From: Gordonia mangrovi
Lineage (GTDB): Bacteria; Actinomycetota; Actinomycetes; Mycobacteriales; Mycobacteriaceae
Assembly: GCF_024734075.1 (NCBI RefSeq)
Contig: NZ_CP102850.1
Span: forward strand, 3,224,001-3,288,000
Reading direction: 5' to 3'
DNA length: 64,000 nucleotides
The stretch's first letter is position 1. Each line of letters opens with the position of its first letter. The notes beneath the pieces were generated by a model. It saw only the letters and a list, made by a program, of their open reading frames with translations. It searched no databases and was not told the DNA's origin. Below, in pieces: positions 35,081 through 43,520 of the stretch. The position numbers and the translations under genes are program-made.

Positions 35081-35117
35081 CACTATAAAGAGAACAATCA
35101 GTTATCTGATTTAGTTG
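35081..35117 (+). promoter_or_regulatory. Copy of cluster-wide promoter/operator motif (site h)
   Basis: CACTATAAAGAGAACAATC is followed by AGTTATCTGATTTAG. The ACAAT box and several operator positions align in register with sites d, f and g, though with more mismatches. It lies about 15-50 bp before the leader ORF at 35132, so the importer appears to share the control of the catabolic island. Confidence 0.5.
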
Positions 35118-35131
35118 AATCTGGAGGGTAG

Positions 35132-35197
35132 ATGAGCATCAGTCGTCCGGTGGTTGTCACGGGATCCGTGCGACCGTGTGAGGTGCCCAGCACATGA
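35132..35197 (+). CDS. Leader micro-ORF (21 aa) coupled to the ABC transporter gene
   Basis: An ATG at 35132 follows a strong GGAGGGTAG and opens a 21-residue frame (starts MSISRPVVVTG, ends CEVPST). Its TGA overlaps the ATG of the transporter at 35194 (ATGA). The transporter has only a weak ribosome binding site (GAGG ten bases upstream), so its translation probably depends on this frame. The peptide contains no run of a single regulatory amino acid, so classical attenuation is not supported. Coupling of transporter expression to leader translation is inferred. Confidence 0.55.
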   Translation: MSISRPVVVTGSVRPCEVPST

Positions 35198-37929
35198 TCG
35201 ACCAACTCACGTTCCTACTTCTCGGGCTCGGCAGCGGCGCCGTTTTCGGAGCGCTCGCTCTCGGTATCGTGCTGACCTACCGCAGTTCCGGAGTGGTGAA
35301 CTTCGCAACAGGATCGATTGCGCTCTTCGGTGCCTACGTTTACGCCTATCTCCGTGAGGGCGAACTGATCAACCTGATCCCCGGCATGGACTCGACCATC
35401 GACCTGGGCTACAAGCTGGACATGGTGCCCGCCGCGCTGGTCAGCGTCGCATGTTGCGCCATCCTCGGGCTGATCCTGTACGTGCTGGTGTTCCGGCCGC
35501 TGCGAACCGCACCTGCGGTCGCCAAGGCTGTGGCCGCCCTCGGTGTCTCCCTGCTCCTCTCGGCAATGTTCGTCGTCCGAATGGGCACAAGCGCCGTCGC
35601 CGCCTCGCCGATCTTTCCGACGAACTCCTTTCGCCTTGGTAACGCCGCAGTCCCACTGGACCGGGTCTACTTCGCGCTGACCGTGTTGTTGCTGGCCGTT
35701 CTGCTCTGGTTGGCGTTCCGATACACCTCTTTCGGATTGGCCACACGCGCAGCAGCCGAGACCGAGCGCGGCGCGTACGTCAGCGGTCTGTCGCCCGATC
35801 GTCTTGCTGCTGTCAACTGGATGATCAGCTCGGCAGTGGCCGGGTTCGCCGGCATCCTGATCACGCCCATCGTGCCCGTGGTGCCGGTGGCGTACACGCT
35901 GTTCATCGTGCCTGCGCTGGCCGCAGCGGTGCTCGCGCGCTTCGACATGGTGGTCGTGGCGGTCGTGGCCGGCCTGGCGATCGGAATGTTGCAGTCGTGG
36001 GTTCAGAATCTCGCCGCCACACACGAGGCTCTGCCGAGTTCCGGTCTGCCGGAGCTTGTTCCGCTGGTACTGATCATGGTTGTGCTGTTCCTGCGGTCGA
36101 AGCCCTTGCCCACGCGCGGCGCGATCGTTTTGCAGACCTTGGGTCGGGCCCCGCGCCCGAACCACATCGTGGCGCCCGCGGCGATACTCGGTGTGATCGC
36201 GGTCCTGGCACTTCTCCTGCTCGACGAACGCCTGCGAGCGGGTCTCATTCTCTCGATGATCATGGCCATCATCGGCCTGTCGGTGGTGGTGGTGACCGGG
36301 TACGCGGGGCAGGTGTCGCTGGCGCAGCTGACCATCGCCGGTGTGGCCGGCTTCCTCGTCGGGCCGATCGCGAACAACTGGAACCTGGGGTTTCCGTGGT
36401 CCCCACTGCTCGCGGCGGTCGTTGCGGCGGTCATCGGGGTCTTGATCGGCATCCCCGCGCTGCGGATACGAGGCCTTTCGGTCGCGGTGGTGACATTGGC
36501 CATGGCCTTCGCCGTCGAGGCCATCTGGTTCCGCAACGTCGACATCGTCGGGTCCTCGGGTGTCGCAGTGCCACCTCCGCAACTGTTCGGCATCGATCTG
36601 AGTATCGGCGTCGGACTCGACTATCCGCGTGTCACTTTCGGGGTGTTGTGTCTGGTGGTGCTCATCGCGGTCGCCGTCGGAGTTGCCCTGCTGCGGCGCA
36701 GCCGACTCGGTTCGCAGATGCTCGCCGTGCGGGCCAATGAGAAGTCGGCCGCGGCCGCCGGTGTGCACGTGGTGCGGGTGAAGATCCTCGCGTTCTCCAT
36801 CGCTGCGTTCATCGCCGGCCTCGGGGGCTCACTACTGGCGTATCAGCAACAAACCGTCACCTTTGAGGCCTTCTCGGCAATGGCATCTGTGGCGTTCTTC
36901 GCCACTGTCTACCTTGCCGGCGCAACGTCGGTGTCCGGTGGCTTGTTGGCAGGTGTGATGGCCGCCAGCGGAGTCTTCTTCATCATTTTCGACGAGGTCA
37001 TCGGGATTGGCGATTGGTACCCGGCGGTCATGGCGCTGTTGTTGATCCTCACCGTCATCCTGAATCCGGAAGGTATCGTCGGTCCGCCTCAGCAGTGGTG
37101 GAGTCGTCGTCGAGCGTCCCGACAGGCGCCGGCATCGACGACTCTGTTGGACAGCATCGACTCTGCGCTACCGGATCCACAGCCACTGACCGAGCCAGTG
37201 TCTCGCGCAGCGCTCGAACTGCGTGACGTCTCTGTCCACTATGGCGGCGTCACGGCGGTCGACGGTGTGTCGCTCACGGTTCCGGCCGGCAAGATGGTCG
37301 GTCTCATCGGTCCGAACGGAGCGGGCAAGACCAGCGTGATCGACGCTGTGAGCGGCTTCGCCAACTGTACCGGCGAGGTACTTCTCGACGAGAGACCAAT
37401 CCACACACTCGCTCCGCATCGCCGAGTGGACGCCGGCATGAGCAGGACCTTCCAAGCCATCGAACTGTACGACGATTTGTCGGTTGTCGAGAACGTGAAG
37501 GTGGGCCTGCGGCTGGAGGCGGGGCAGAAGCGGTCCGACGGAGAAGAGCGGATCAGCAAAGTACTCGCGCTGCTGGGGCTCGCTGGTGATCGAAACCGGC
37601 AGGCGGGTGAGCTGTCGCAAGGGCAGCGTCAGCTCGTATCAATAGCGCGTGCGCTCGCCGCGCGACCAGAGGTGCTGCTGCTCGATGAACCCGGCGGCGG
37701 ACTGGACAGCACCGAGAGCGAATGGTTGGGCCAAAGATTGCAGGTGGTACGTGACTCCGGCATCGGGATACTGATGGTCGATCACGACATGGACTTGGTG
37801 TTCGGCGCCTGTGATCTGGTGTACGTGGTCAACTTCGGGAAGGTGATCGCGTTCGGGACACCTGACGAGATCAGCGCGAATCCTGTAGTGGCCGAAGCAT
37901 ACTTGGGAAAGGCGGCGGTCAATGGATGA
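35194..37929 (+). CDS. Fused branched-chain-type ABC transporter: permease LivH + permease LivM + ATPase LivG
   Basis: One 911-residue protein contains three components that are usually separate. Residues about 1-305 are a LivH-type permease (GLGSGAVFGALALGIVLTYRSSG). About 325-620 are a LivM-type permease (VVTGYAGQVSLAQ, LRIRGLSVAVVTLAMAFA, FSIAAFIAGLGGSLLAY). A linker follows, then an ABC ATPase from about 670 with Walker A GPNGAGKTS near 705, signature LSQGQ near 806 and Walker B LLLLDEP near 828. Many hydrophobic helices place it in the inner membrane. With LivF and the lipoprotein binding protein downstream it forms a complete importer. In actinobacteria such Liv-type systems often import aromatic, cyclic or steroid-derived acids rather than amino acids. 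No frameshift is needed to read the fusion. Confidence 0.92.
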   Translation: MIDQLTFLLLGLGSGAVFGALALGIVLTYRSSGVVNFATGSIALFGAYVYAYLREGELINLIPGMDSTIDLGYKLDMVPAALVSVACCAILGLILYVLVFRPLRTAPAVAKAVAALGVSLLLSAMFVVRMGTSAVAASPIFPTNSFRLGNAAVPLDRVYFALTVLLLAVLLWLAFRYTSFGLATRAAAETERGAYVSGLSPDRLAAVNWMISSAVAGFAGILITPIVPVVPVAYTLFIVPALAAAVLARFDMVVVAVVAGLAIGMLQSWVQNLAATHEALPSSGLPELVPLVLIMVVLFLRSKPLPTRGAIVLQTLGRAPRPNHIVAPAAILGVIAVLALLLLDERLRAGLILSMIMAIIGLSVVVVTGYAGQVSLAQLTIAGVAGFLVGPIANNWNLGFPWSPLLAAVVAAVIGVLIGIPALRIRGLSVAVVTLAMAFAVEAIWFRNVDIVGSSGVAVPPPQLFGIDLSIGVGLDYPRVTFGVLCLVVLIAVAVGVALLRRSRLGSQMLAVRANEKSAAAAGVHVVRVKILAFSIAAFIAGLGGSLLAYQQQTVTFEAFSAMASVAFFATVYLAGATSVSGGLLAGVMAASGVFFIIFDEVIGIGDWYPAVMALLLILTVILNPEGIVGPPQQWWSRRRASRQAPASTTLLDSIDSALPDPQPLTEPVSRAALELRDVSVHYGGVTAVDGVSLTVPAGKMVGLIGPNGAGKTSVIDAVSGFANCTGEVLLDERPIHTLAPHRRVDAGMSRTFQAIELYDDLSVVENVKVGLRLEAGQKRSDGEERISKVLALLGLAGDRNRQAGELSQGQRQLVSIARALAARPEVLLLDEPGGGLDSTESEWLGQRLQVVRDSGIGILMVDHDMDLVFGACDLVYVVNFGKVIAFGTPDEISANPVVAEAYLGKAAVNG

Positions 37930-38677
37930 GGTCAATTCGGTGAACGCTGCCGTCCGGGATCGGCAGCGATCCGATGTGGTCATCGAATGCCGGGGACTCG
38001 GCGTCGGATACGGCTCGGTCAACGTGGCCCGGGACATCGACGTCGCACTATCCCGTGGTCAGGTGTTGGCGCTCCTGGGCCCCAACGGTGCGGGCAAGAC
38101 CACCTTACTGTCGACGCTGGCCGGTTTGCTACCGGCGTTGGAAGGGGAGATCCGCGTGGACGGCGTCAAGCTGCCGTCAGGGCGCGCCCGAGTGGCGAAC
38201 AAACGCGGAGTGGTGCTGGTGCCCGATGATCGGGCTCTGTTCACGAGCCTGACCGTTCGCGAGAACCTGCGAGTGGCGAACTCGGCGAAACGCCTGTCGT
38301 TCGACGACATCGTCGAACTGTTCCCGAGCCTGGGGCGTCGGCGGAATATCACTGCGGGCGAGTTGTCCGGCGGTGAGCAACAAATGCTCGCGGTCGCTCG
38401 CGCCCTCATGCAGGATCCGAAAGTCTTGCTCATCGATGAGATGAGCATGGGGCTGGCACCGGTCATCGTCGAGGAACTTCTGCCGGTGGTGCGACGGATT
38501 GCCGACGACATCGGCTCGGTGATCATCCTGGTCGAGCAACACGTACATCTCGCCTTGGAAATCGCTGACGAGGCAATGGTTCTGGTGCACGGCGAGGTAC
38601 GTGATCGCGGACCGGCGGAAGAGTTTTCCGCCGATCCGCACAGATTGCAGAAGATTTACCTCAGCAGCACGTTGTGA
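37922..38677 (+). CDS. ABC transporter ATPase, LivF type
   Basis: A 251-residue ATPase of the LivF family, the second nucleotide-binding subunit of the importer. Walker A GPNGAGKTTL is near residue 54, signature LSGGEQQMLAVARALMQDP near 147, and Walker B LLIDEMSMGLAP follows. The MSMGLAP sequence is typical of LivF rather than LivG. The ATG lies 8 nt before the stop of the fused permease-ATPase gene, so the products are made together in matched amounts. Confidence 0.93.
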   Translation: MDEVNSVNAAVRDRQRSDVVIECRGLGVGYGSVNVARDIDVALSRGQVLALLGPNGAGKTTLLSTLAGLLPALEGEIRVDGVKLPSGRARVANKRGVVLVPDDRALFTSLTVRENLRVANSAKRLSFDDIVELFPSLGRRRNITAGELSGGEQQMLAVARALMQDPKVLLIDEMSMGLAPVIVEELLPVVRRIADDIGSVIILVEQHVHLALEIADEAMVLVHGEVRDRGPAEEFSADPHRLQKIYLSSTL

Positions 38678-38784
38678 CAGTTCATACTCCGGCGGGGCGT
38701 GAACGCCGGCGATCGCATCACCATCAAGATCCTGTGACCCATCCGGTGCAACGGTTGGCGCAGTCAGATAAAGGAGAACAAGGA

Positions 38785-40056
38785 ATGAAGACACATTCGC
38801 TTCGCCGCAGGTTGGCTGCCACCTGCGCGGTGTCCGCGGCGGTCGTCGTCGGCGTTGCCGGTTGCACGTCGACCAGCGACGACTCGGCAGCAGGGTCATC
38901 GGCCGCTGTCGATCCGGCAGCTCTCGGCGAACCGAACCAGGCGACCGGCACACCGGTGACGCTCGGCTTCATCAGCGACGGCAAGACCGGCTACTTCGAC
39001 AACACCGATGAGATCGCCGGTGCCCAGGCAGCGGTGAGTTACATCAACGAGTATCTCGGCGGCCTCAACGGACACCCAATCGACCTGAAGGTGTGTGTGG
39101 CGCATGGCAACCCCGCCGAGGCGACGGACTGCGCGAACCAGATGGTGACCGAGCAGGTACCGGCCGTCCTCGAGGGAGCCATGGGTTCCGTCGATGCAAC
39201 CGTCGATGTGCTGACCAAGGCGCAGATACCGCTGGTTCTGCACTACCTCACTTCGCCCAAGACACTGACGACACCGGGGATCTGGGGACTCATGAACGGA
39301 AACGCCTCCAACTTCGGTGCTCCCGCAGAGATCGCGAAAGACGAGGGCATCACGAAGGCGGCCATCGTGACAATCGACGTTCCGGCTGCGGTGGCCGGAG
39401 CGAACAACCTCGGCAAACTCACCTTCGGGAACGCCGGAGCCCAGACCGATGTCGTCACCATCGCGCCGGGCGTTCCCGACCCGACCTCGCAGATCACCGC
39501 GGCCAGCCAAGCCGACCCCGGCATCTATTCGGTCCTGGGAACAGCGGACTTCTGTGCACCGGTCATCAAGTCGATTCGAAGCATCGCGCCGGATGCAGTC
39601 CTCTCCGTTATCGATCGCTGTATCGATCCCGGTGCGGCCAAGTCGATTCCGGGTGGTTACGAAGGGGTTCGAGTGGGAACCACGGTCAACCTCGATCCGG
39701 ACACCGACGATGTGAAGCTGTTCGCTGCTGCTCTCGACAAGTACTCGGACGGTACGGCTGTGTCCGCGACCTCCGGCTACGGCTGGGCGCCCCTGCTCGG
39801 TTTCGCGCGCGCGATGAATGCCGCCGAGGTCTCGGACCTGACGCCCGAAACCGTCAAGAGCGGGCTGGCCTCGGCGCCCGCGCAAGAGTATCCGTTGACG
39901 GATGGGATCATGTTCCAGTGCAATGGAGAGGCGTTCCCGCTGTCCAAGAACGATTGCAGTGTTGGCGGTATTCGCGCCACCGCCAATGAGGACGGATCAT
40001 TGCGTGACTACCAGTCCTTCAACGATCCTAGTCTGTTCACCATGCCGAGCAGCTAA
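38785..40056 (+). CDS. ABC transporter substrate-binding lipoprotein
   Basis: A 423-residue type 1 periplasmic-binding-fold protein. The ATG at 38785 follows AAGGAGAACAAGGA. The N-terminus is a lipoprotein signal: basic MKTHSLRRRL, a hydrophobic stretch, and lipobox VAGC with cysteine 27, followed by a Ser/Asp-rich linker. The mature part begins VTLGFISDGKTGYFDN and contains the ligand-binding lobes typical of Leu/Ile/Val-type receptors. It would sit on the outer face of the membrane and pass ligand to the LivHMG-LivF complex. The ligand is unknown, but operon context points to the substrate of the catabolic island. Confidence 0.9.
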   Translation: MKTHSLRRRLAATCAVSAAVVVGVAGCTSTSDDSAAGSSAAVDPAALGEPNQATGTPVTLGFISDGKTGYFDNTDEIAGAQAAVSYINEYLGGLNGHPIDLKVCVAHGNPAEATDCANQMVTEQVPAVLEGAMGSVDATVDVLTKAQIPLVLHYLTSPKTLTTPGIWGLMNGNASNFGAPAEIAKDEGITKAAIVTIDVPAAVAGANNLGKLTFGNAGAQTDVVTIAPGVPDPTSQITAASQADPGIYSVLGTADFCAPVIKSIRSIAPDAVLSVIDRCIDPGAAKSIPGGYEGVRVGTTVNLDPDTDDVKLFAAALDKYSDGTAVSATSGYGWAPLLGFARAMNAAEVSDLTPETVKSGLASAPAQEYPLTDGIMFQCNGEAFPLSKNDCSVGGIRATANEDGSLRDYQSFNDPSLFTMPSS

Positions 40057-40068
40057 AGCGGATGTGGT

Positions 40069-40091
40069 CGGCCGAGCCCGGAACTCGGCCG
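40069..40091 (+). terminator. Hairpin after the importer operon
   Basis: CGGCCGAG (40069-40076) pairs with CTCGGCCG (40084-40091), an 8-bp stem with a 7-base loop, 13 bp after the binding-protein stop. Confidence 0.55.
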
Positions 40092-40243
40092 GCGAACCGT
40101 TGCACTCGTGGTGCTCGCGATACCTCGCGGGCACCACGGGTGCGTTTCGGGACGGCTCGGAACGCAGTGGCGCGGCAGTTGGAAGTCGACGGCAACAACG
40201 CAATCCGGCGCCCGCACGGCGCTTGAGTGAACAGGAGTGACTC

Positions 40244-41356
40244 GTGATCAACAATGACGTCAGGTCGGGGCCCATCGCCGGCATCCGAGTGGTCGAGTTT
40301 GCCGGTATCGGGCCGGGGCCGCATGCGGCCATGCTGCTCGCCGATCTGGGAGCAGACGTTGTTCGTGTGCAACGGCCTGGTTTGTTGCCCCCTCCTGGAC
40401 GTACCGCCGACCAACAGGAGCGCGGACGGAGTCACGTCGTCGAGGCAGATCTCAAATCGCCGAACGACATAGCCGAGATTCGTGCGCTGATCAATAGGGC
40501 GGACGTCGTGATCGAAGGCTTTCGCCCAGGTGTGGTGGAACGGCTCGGGCTCGGTCCGGATGCCTGCCTTGAGGGCAACCCGCGGTTGATCTACGCCCGA
40601 ATGACCGGGTGGGGACAGGCGGGACCGCTGGCCATGAACGCCGGCCACGACATCAACTACATCGCATTGTCGGGCGTTTTGCATGCGATGGGTCCGGCGC
40701 ACGACACCCCGCAGCCGCCCCTCAACATGATTGGCGATTTCGGCGGTGGTTCGCTCTACCTGGTCATCGGTGTCCTTGCTGCGATCGTCGAGCGGGAGCG
40801 GTCGGGCGCAGGACAGGTGGTCGACGCCGCGATGGTCGACGGCACGCTGTCTCTGTCGCACTTCATTCGCAGCCTCCGGGCGATCGACCAATTCTCGGAC
40901 GAGCGCGGCACGAATCTGTTGGACGGCTCGGCCCCGTTCTACCGCACCTACGAAACCGGCGATGGAGGATACGTCGCCGTGGGTGCCCTCGAAGAGGGCT
41001 TCTATACACAGTTCGTTGCCGGGCTTGGCCTCGACGCCCAAGATCTGCCGGATCGATTCGACCGGGAAAACTGGGCGTCCCTCTACGAGACGTTTGCCGA
41101 ATCCTTCCGGTCCCGTACACGCGATGAGTGGGCGGACATCTTCGCGCAGTCGGACGCGTGCGTGACTCCGGTGCTCACCTTCGCGGAAACTGCGAGCCAT
41201 GAGCACATCGTCGCCAGAGAGTCCATGGTCGAGATCGACGGAGTTCACCAACACCGACCAGCACCGCGATTCTCCCGTAGCTCCCCGTCTACGCCTACAG
41301 CTCCACGCCGCGAAGCGTCTGATCCGTCCAGTATCTGGAGAGCCGAGGACGTATGA
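40244..41356 (+). CDS. Family III CoA-transferase (alpha-methylacyl-CoA racemase-like)
   Basis: A 370-residue family III CoA-transferase/racemase. A GTG start follows AGGAGTGACTC. The signature GIRVVEFAGIGPGPHAAMLLADLGADVVRV and the GQVVDAAMVDGTL segment with the probable catalytic aspartate match alpha-methylacyl-CoA racemases and CaiB-type transferases. Its short length and the FAGIGPGPHAAMLL segment favour the racemase group (2-methyl branch epimerisation), which would fit a branched side chain. It lies between the importer and the Rieske oxygenase with its own spacing on both sides, so its operon membership is unclear. Confidence 0.87.
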   Translation: MINNDVRSGPIAGIRVVEFAGIGPGPHAAMLLADLGADVVRVQRPGLLPPPGRTADQQERGRSHVVEADLKSPNDIAEIRALINRADVVIEGFRPGVVERLGLGPDACLEGNPRLIYARMTGWGQAGPLAMNAGHDINYIALSGVLHAMGPAHDTPQPPLNMIGDFGGGSLYLVIGVLAAIVERERSGAGQVVDAAMVDGTLSLSHFIRSLRAIDQFSDERGTNLLDGSAPFYRTYETGDGGYVAVGALEEGFYTQFVAGLGLDAQDLPDRFDRENWASLYETFAESFRSRTRDEWADIFAQSDACVTPVLTFAETASHEHIVARESMVEIDGVHQHRPAPRFSRSSPSTPTAPRREASDPSSIWRAEDV

Positions 41357-41475
41357 CGTGCTCGTGACCTGCGTTGTCAACTCATGCGCGGCTTCAGCCT
41401 TGTCCAACACTCGGCCGACAGCCGGGCTGAGGGGATGTCGCAAACTCGGGCTCGGCCGCATCTCGACAATACCTG

Positions 41476-41500
41476 ACCAGAGTGGCACAATTATCTGTGC
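41476..41500 (+). promoter_or_regulatory. Operator-like site before the Rieske oxygenase gene
   Basis: ACCAGAGTGGCA (41476-41487) matches ACCAGACTGGCA at 44592-44603, before the reductase gene, in 11 of 12 bases. It overlaps a small palindrome GCACA-n6-TGTGC (41485-41500). A TetR gene lies between the two sites, so these may be its operators. Confidence 0.5.
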
Positions 41501-41581
41501 AGGTACACGCAGTGTTGCTGCGCATGCCTCATCCGTGAGACAGCCCCGCGGATGACCGATGGAAGTGAACGAGAGGCACTC

Positions 41582-42703
41582 ATGAAACCGGTTCCGAACC
41601 AATCCCCGACGCCCACGACCGACATCACCGGTTGGTTCCAGGTCTTGTGGTCCGAGGAGCTTGCCGTTGGCGAGGTCAAGCCCATGCACTACTTCGACGA
41701 AGAACTCGTCGCCTGGCGAGACAACGACGGTGTGGTGCACATCCAGAACGCGTTCTGCCAGCATCTCGGCGCACACCTCGGGCATGGCGGCACGGTCACC
41801 GAGGACAACTGCATCCAGTGTCCTTTCCACGGATGGCGCTGGGATGCCAACGGGCGCAACAAGCTTATCCCTTACCAGGCGAACCGCCCCAACAAGGTTC
41901 GCCGGATCGAGACGAAACACGTTCGCGAGCAGAACGAGTGCATCTTCATGTGGAACGACGCGCTGGGGCGCGACCCCCTGTTTGATATTCCGGATGTCTT
42001 CGACGGACTGTTCGATGACGAAGCCACAGCTGATCAGTACTATCGCGCATACCCCGAAGGCACCATGATCCGTTCGGAGGTCAGCCTGCATCCCCAGTGG
42101 GTCATGGAAAATGGCGTCGACTTCGCGCATTTCCAGTACGTGCACAAGGCCGGGAGCCTGCCCGAACTCGTCGGGCGTGACTTCCGGGCCTACGATTCGG
42201 TTTTCGAGGTTTCGATGACCTTCGGCGAGGGCAAAGCACCGACTGCCCTGACCCCTAATGGTGCCATCAAGGGGGGCACGAACTCGCGGTCTATCGGACT
42301 GGGAATCGGTTCGGCCTTGTTCTGGGGTGCCGACACCATGCGCACGATCGTCTGTGTCACACCGGTTGACTCCACACGTTCGACCCTGCGGTCCACTGTG
42401 TGGCTACCGAAGCGTGACCTGGCAGACGGTCCCGTAGTTCCGGAGAAGCTGCAGAAGCGGATGGATATGGCGAACCTGCAGGTGGAACGTGACCTGCAGA
42501 TCTGGGAGAACCAGATCTATCTCGATCCGCCGGCGCTGGCCGCCATGGAGACTGCCGGGTATCGAGAGCTGCGTCAGTGGTCGAAGCGGTTCTATCCGCT
42601 GGATCATCCAGAGGAGGCGCAGAAGGCGGCCGAACAAGCCACCGCCGAACGCGAGACCCGCGTGCTCGGGGAGCGCGAGACAAGTGTCCTGATACCGACC
42701 TGA
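41582..42703 (+). CDS. Rieske non-heme iron oxygenase (KshA-like)
   Basis: A 373-residue Rieske oxygenase. The [2Fe-2S] centre is formed by C59-x-H61 and C80-x2-H83 (FCQH...CPFHGW). The mononuclear iron site is D180, H183 and H188 in ENGVDFAHFQYVH. The overall pattern resembles 3-ketosteroid 9-alpha-hydroxylase oxygenase (KshA) and related actinobacterial enzymes. The ATG at 41582 with GAGAGG before it is preferred to an in-frame ATG at 41552. The matching reductase is encoded at 43521. Electron flow NADH to reductase to this protein, with hydroxylation of an alicyclic or steroid-like substrate, is inferred; the substrate is unproven. Confidence 0.88.
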   Translation: MKPVPNQSPTPTTDITGWFQVLWSEELAVGEVKPMHYFDEELVAWRDNDGVVHIQNAFCQHLGAHLGHGGTVTEDNCIQCPFHGWRWDANGRNKLIPYQANRPNKVRRIETKHVREQNECIFMWNDALGRDPLFDIPDVFDGLFDDEATADQYYRAYPEGTMIRSEVSLHPQWVMENGVDFAHFQYVHKAGSLPELVGRDFRAYDSVFEVSMTFGEGKAPTALTPNGAIKGGTNSRSIGLGIGSALFWGADTMRTIVCVTPVDSTRSTLRSTVWLPKRDLADGPVVPEKLQKRMDMANLQVERDLQIWENQIYLDPPALAAMETAGYRELRQWSKRFYPLDHPEEAQKAAEQATAERETRVLGERETSVLIPT

Positions 42704-42724
42704 GATCCACTGCGGCCGTAGGCG

Positions 42725-42760
42725 GAGCCCATCATCTCGATTCATCGAGATGATGGGCTC
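42725..42760. terminator. Terminator between Rieske oxygenase and TetR genes
   Basis: GAGCCCATCATCTCGAT (42725-42741) is the exact reverse complement of ATCGAGATGATGGGCTC (42744-42760), with a 2-base centre. The 17-bp stem sits in a convergent gap and is followed by CTGCCTTTGCC. Confidence 0.85.
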
Positions 42761-42875
42761 CTGCCTTTGCCACACGGTGTATGCGCTCGCTGTGGGTGTC
42801 GGACCTGACTCTGGGAATGCCAATAGCCGAACCGGAAACTCCGTGTTCGGCAATTGAGCTGTGGTCGTCCGGTCG

Positions 42876-43496
42876 CTACTCGGTTGTCACCGATCGAATG
42901 ATCTTGCGCACCAGGCGTCTGCGCGCCTCGGGACCCGGCGGGCGCCGGTCTTTCGAAGCAGACGTACGGATCAGCAGAACTCCGATGATCCCGTCTGCCA
43001 ACAGGGCCCGGTCGGTGGCGGGTGATAGTTCACCTCGGTCGATTGCCGCGCTCAACACTTCGTCGAAGCGCGCGGCAGTGGGCTTGATGACGCGTTCCTG
43101 GAAACGTTCCAGCAATCCTGGGTGCGCTCGGGCCTCGGTGACCATACGCATCTGCAGATCGAGCATCGCGGACCCGAACTGCTCGGCTACCAGGTCGACC
43201 AGGACGATGAGGTCATCTTCCAGGCGTCCCGGGAGATTGGGCAGGTCGGGCAGCGCCAAGCTGTCGAGCGCGTCCACGATCAAGCTGTCCGCATCAGGCC
43301 AGCGAAGTAGCAGACTCGGGCGTGACACACCTGCGCGCTCGGCGACCCGGCGCATGCTGAACGCCGCGACACCGCGTTCAGCCAGTTCATTTCGGGCAGC
43401 TTCGAGGAGTCGGTCATTGACATGCGGATCCCGCGGCCTCCCCGGCCCGACACGCGCTACCTCGACGGTGTCCTCGGACAGCTCAGCGCTACTCAT
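42876..43496 (-). CDS. TetR family transcriptional regulator
   Basis: A 206-residue TetR-type regulator. The helix-turn-helix covers about residues 28-70 (LLEAARNELAERGVAAFSMRRVAERAGVSRPSLLLRW), and the rest is the helical ligand domain. It lies between the oxygenase gene and the reductase gene, 24 bp downstream of the latter on the same strand, so it is likely co-transcribed with the reductase. The similar ACCAGASTGGCA sites before both enzyme genes are candidate operators. De-repression by the substrate or its product would be typical. Confidence 0.88.
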   Translation of the reverse strand: MSSAELSEDTVEVARVGPGRPRDPHVNDRLLEAARNELAERGVAAFSMRRVAERAGVSRPSLLLRWPDADSLIVDALDSLALPDLPNLPGRLEDDLIVLVDLVAEQFGSAMLDLQMRMVTEARAHPGLLERFQERVIKPTAARFDEVLSAAIDRGELSPATDRALLADGIIGVLLIRTSASKDRRPPGPEARRRLVRKIIRSVTTE

Positions 43497-43520
43497 CTCA
43501 TTCCTCGGGGTCTCGCGGCG

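Noticed and set aside
35215..36768. 517-codon minus-strand frame within the importer gene
   Set aside because: It is rich in His, Arg and Gln as expected from a shadow of hydrophobic permease codons, and the plus-strand permease is clear.
40037..42145. 702-codon minus-strand frame across the CoA-transferase and Rieske genes
   Set aside because: The two plus-strand genes have complete catalytic motifs; the minus frame has none.
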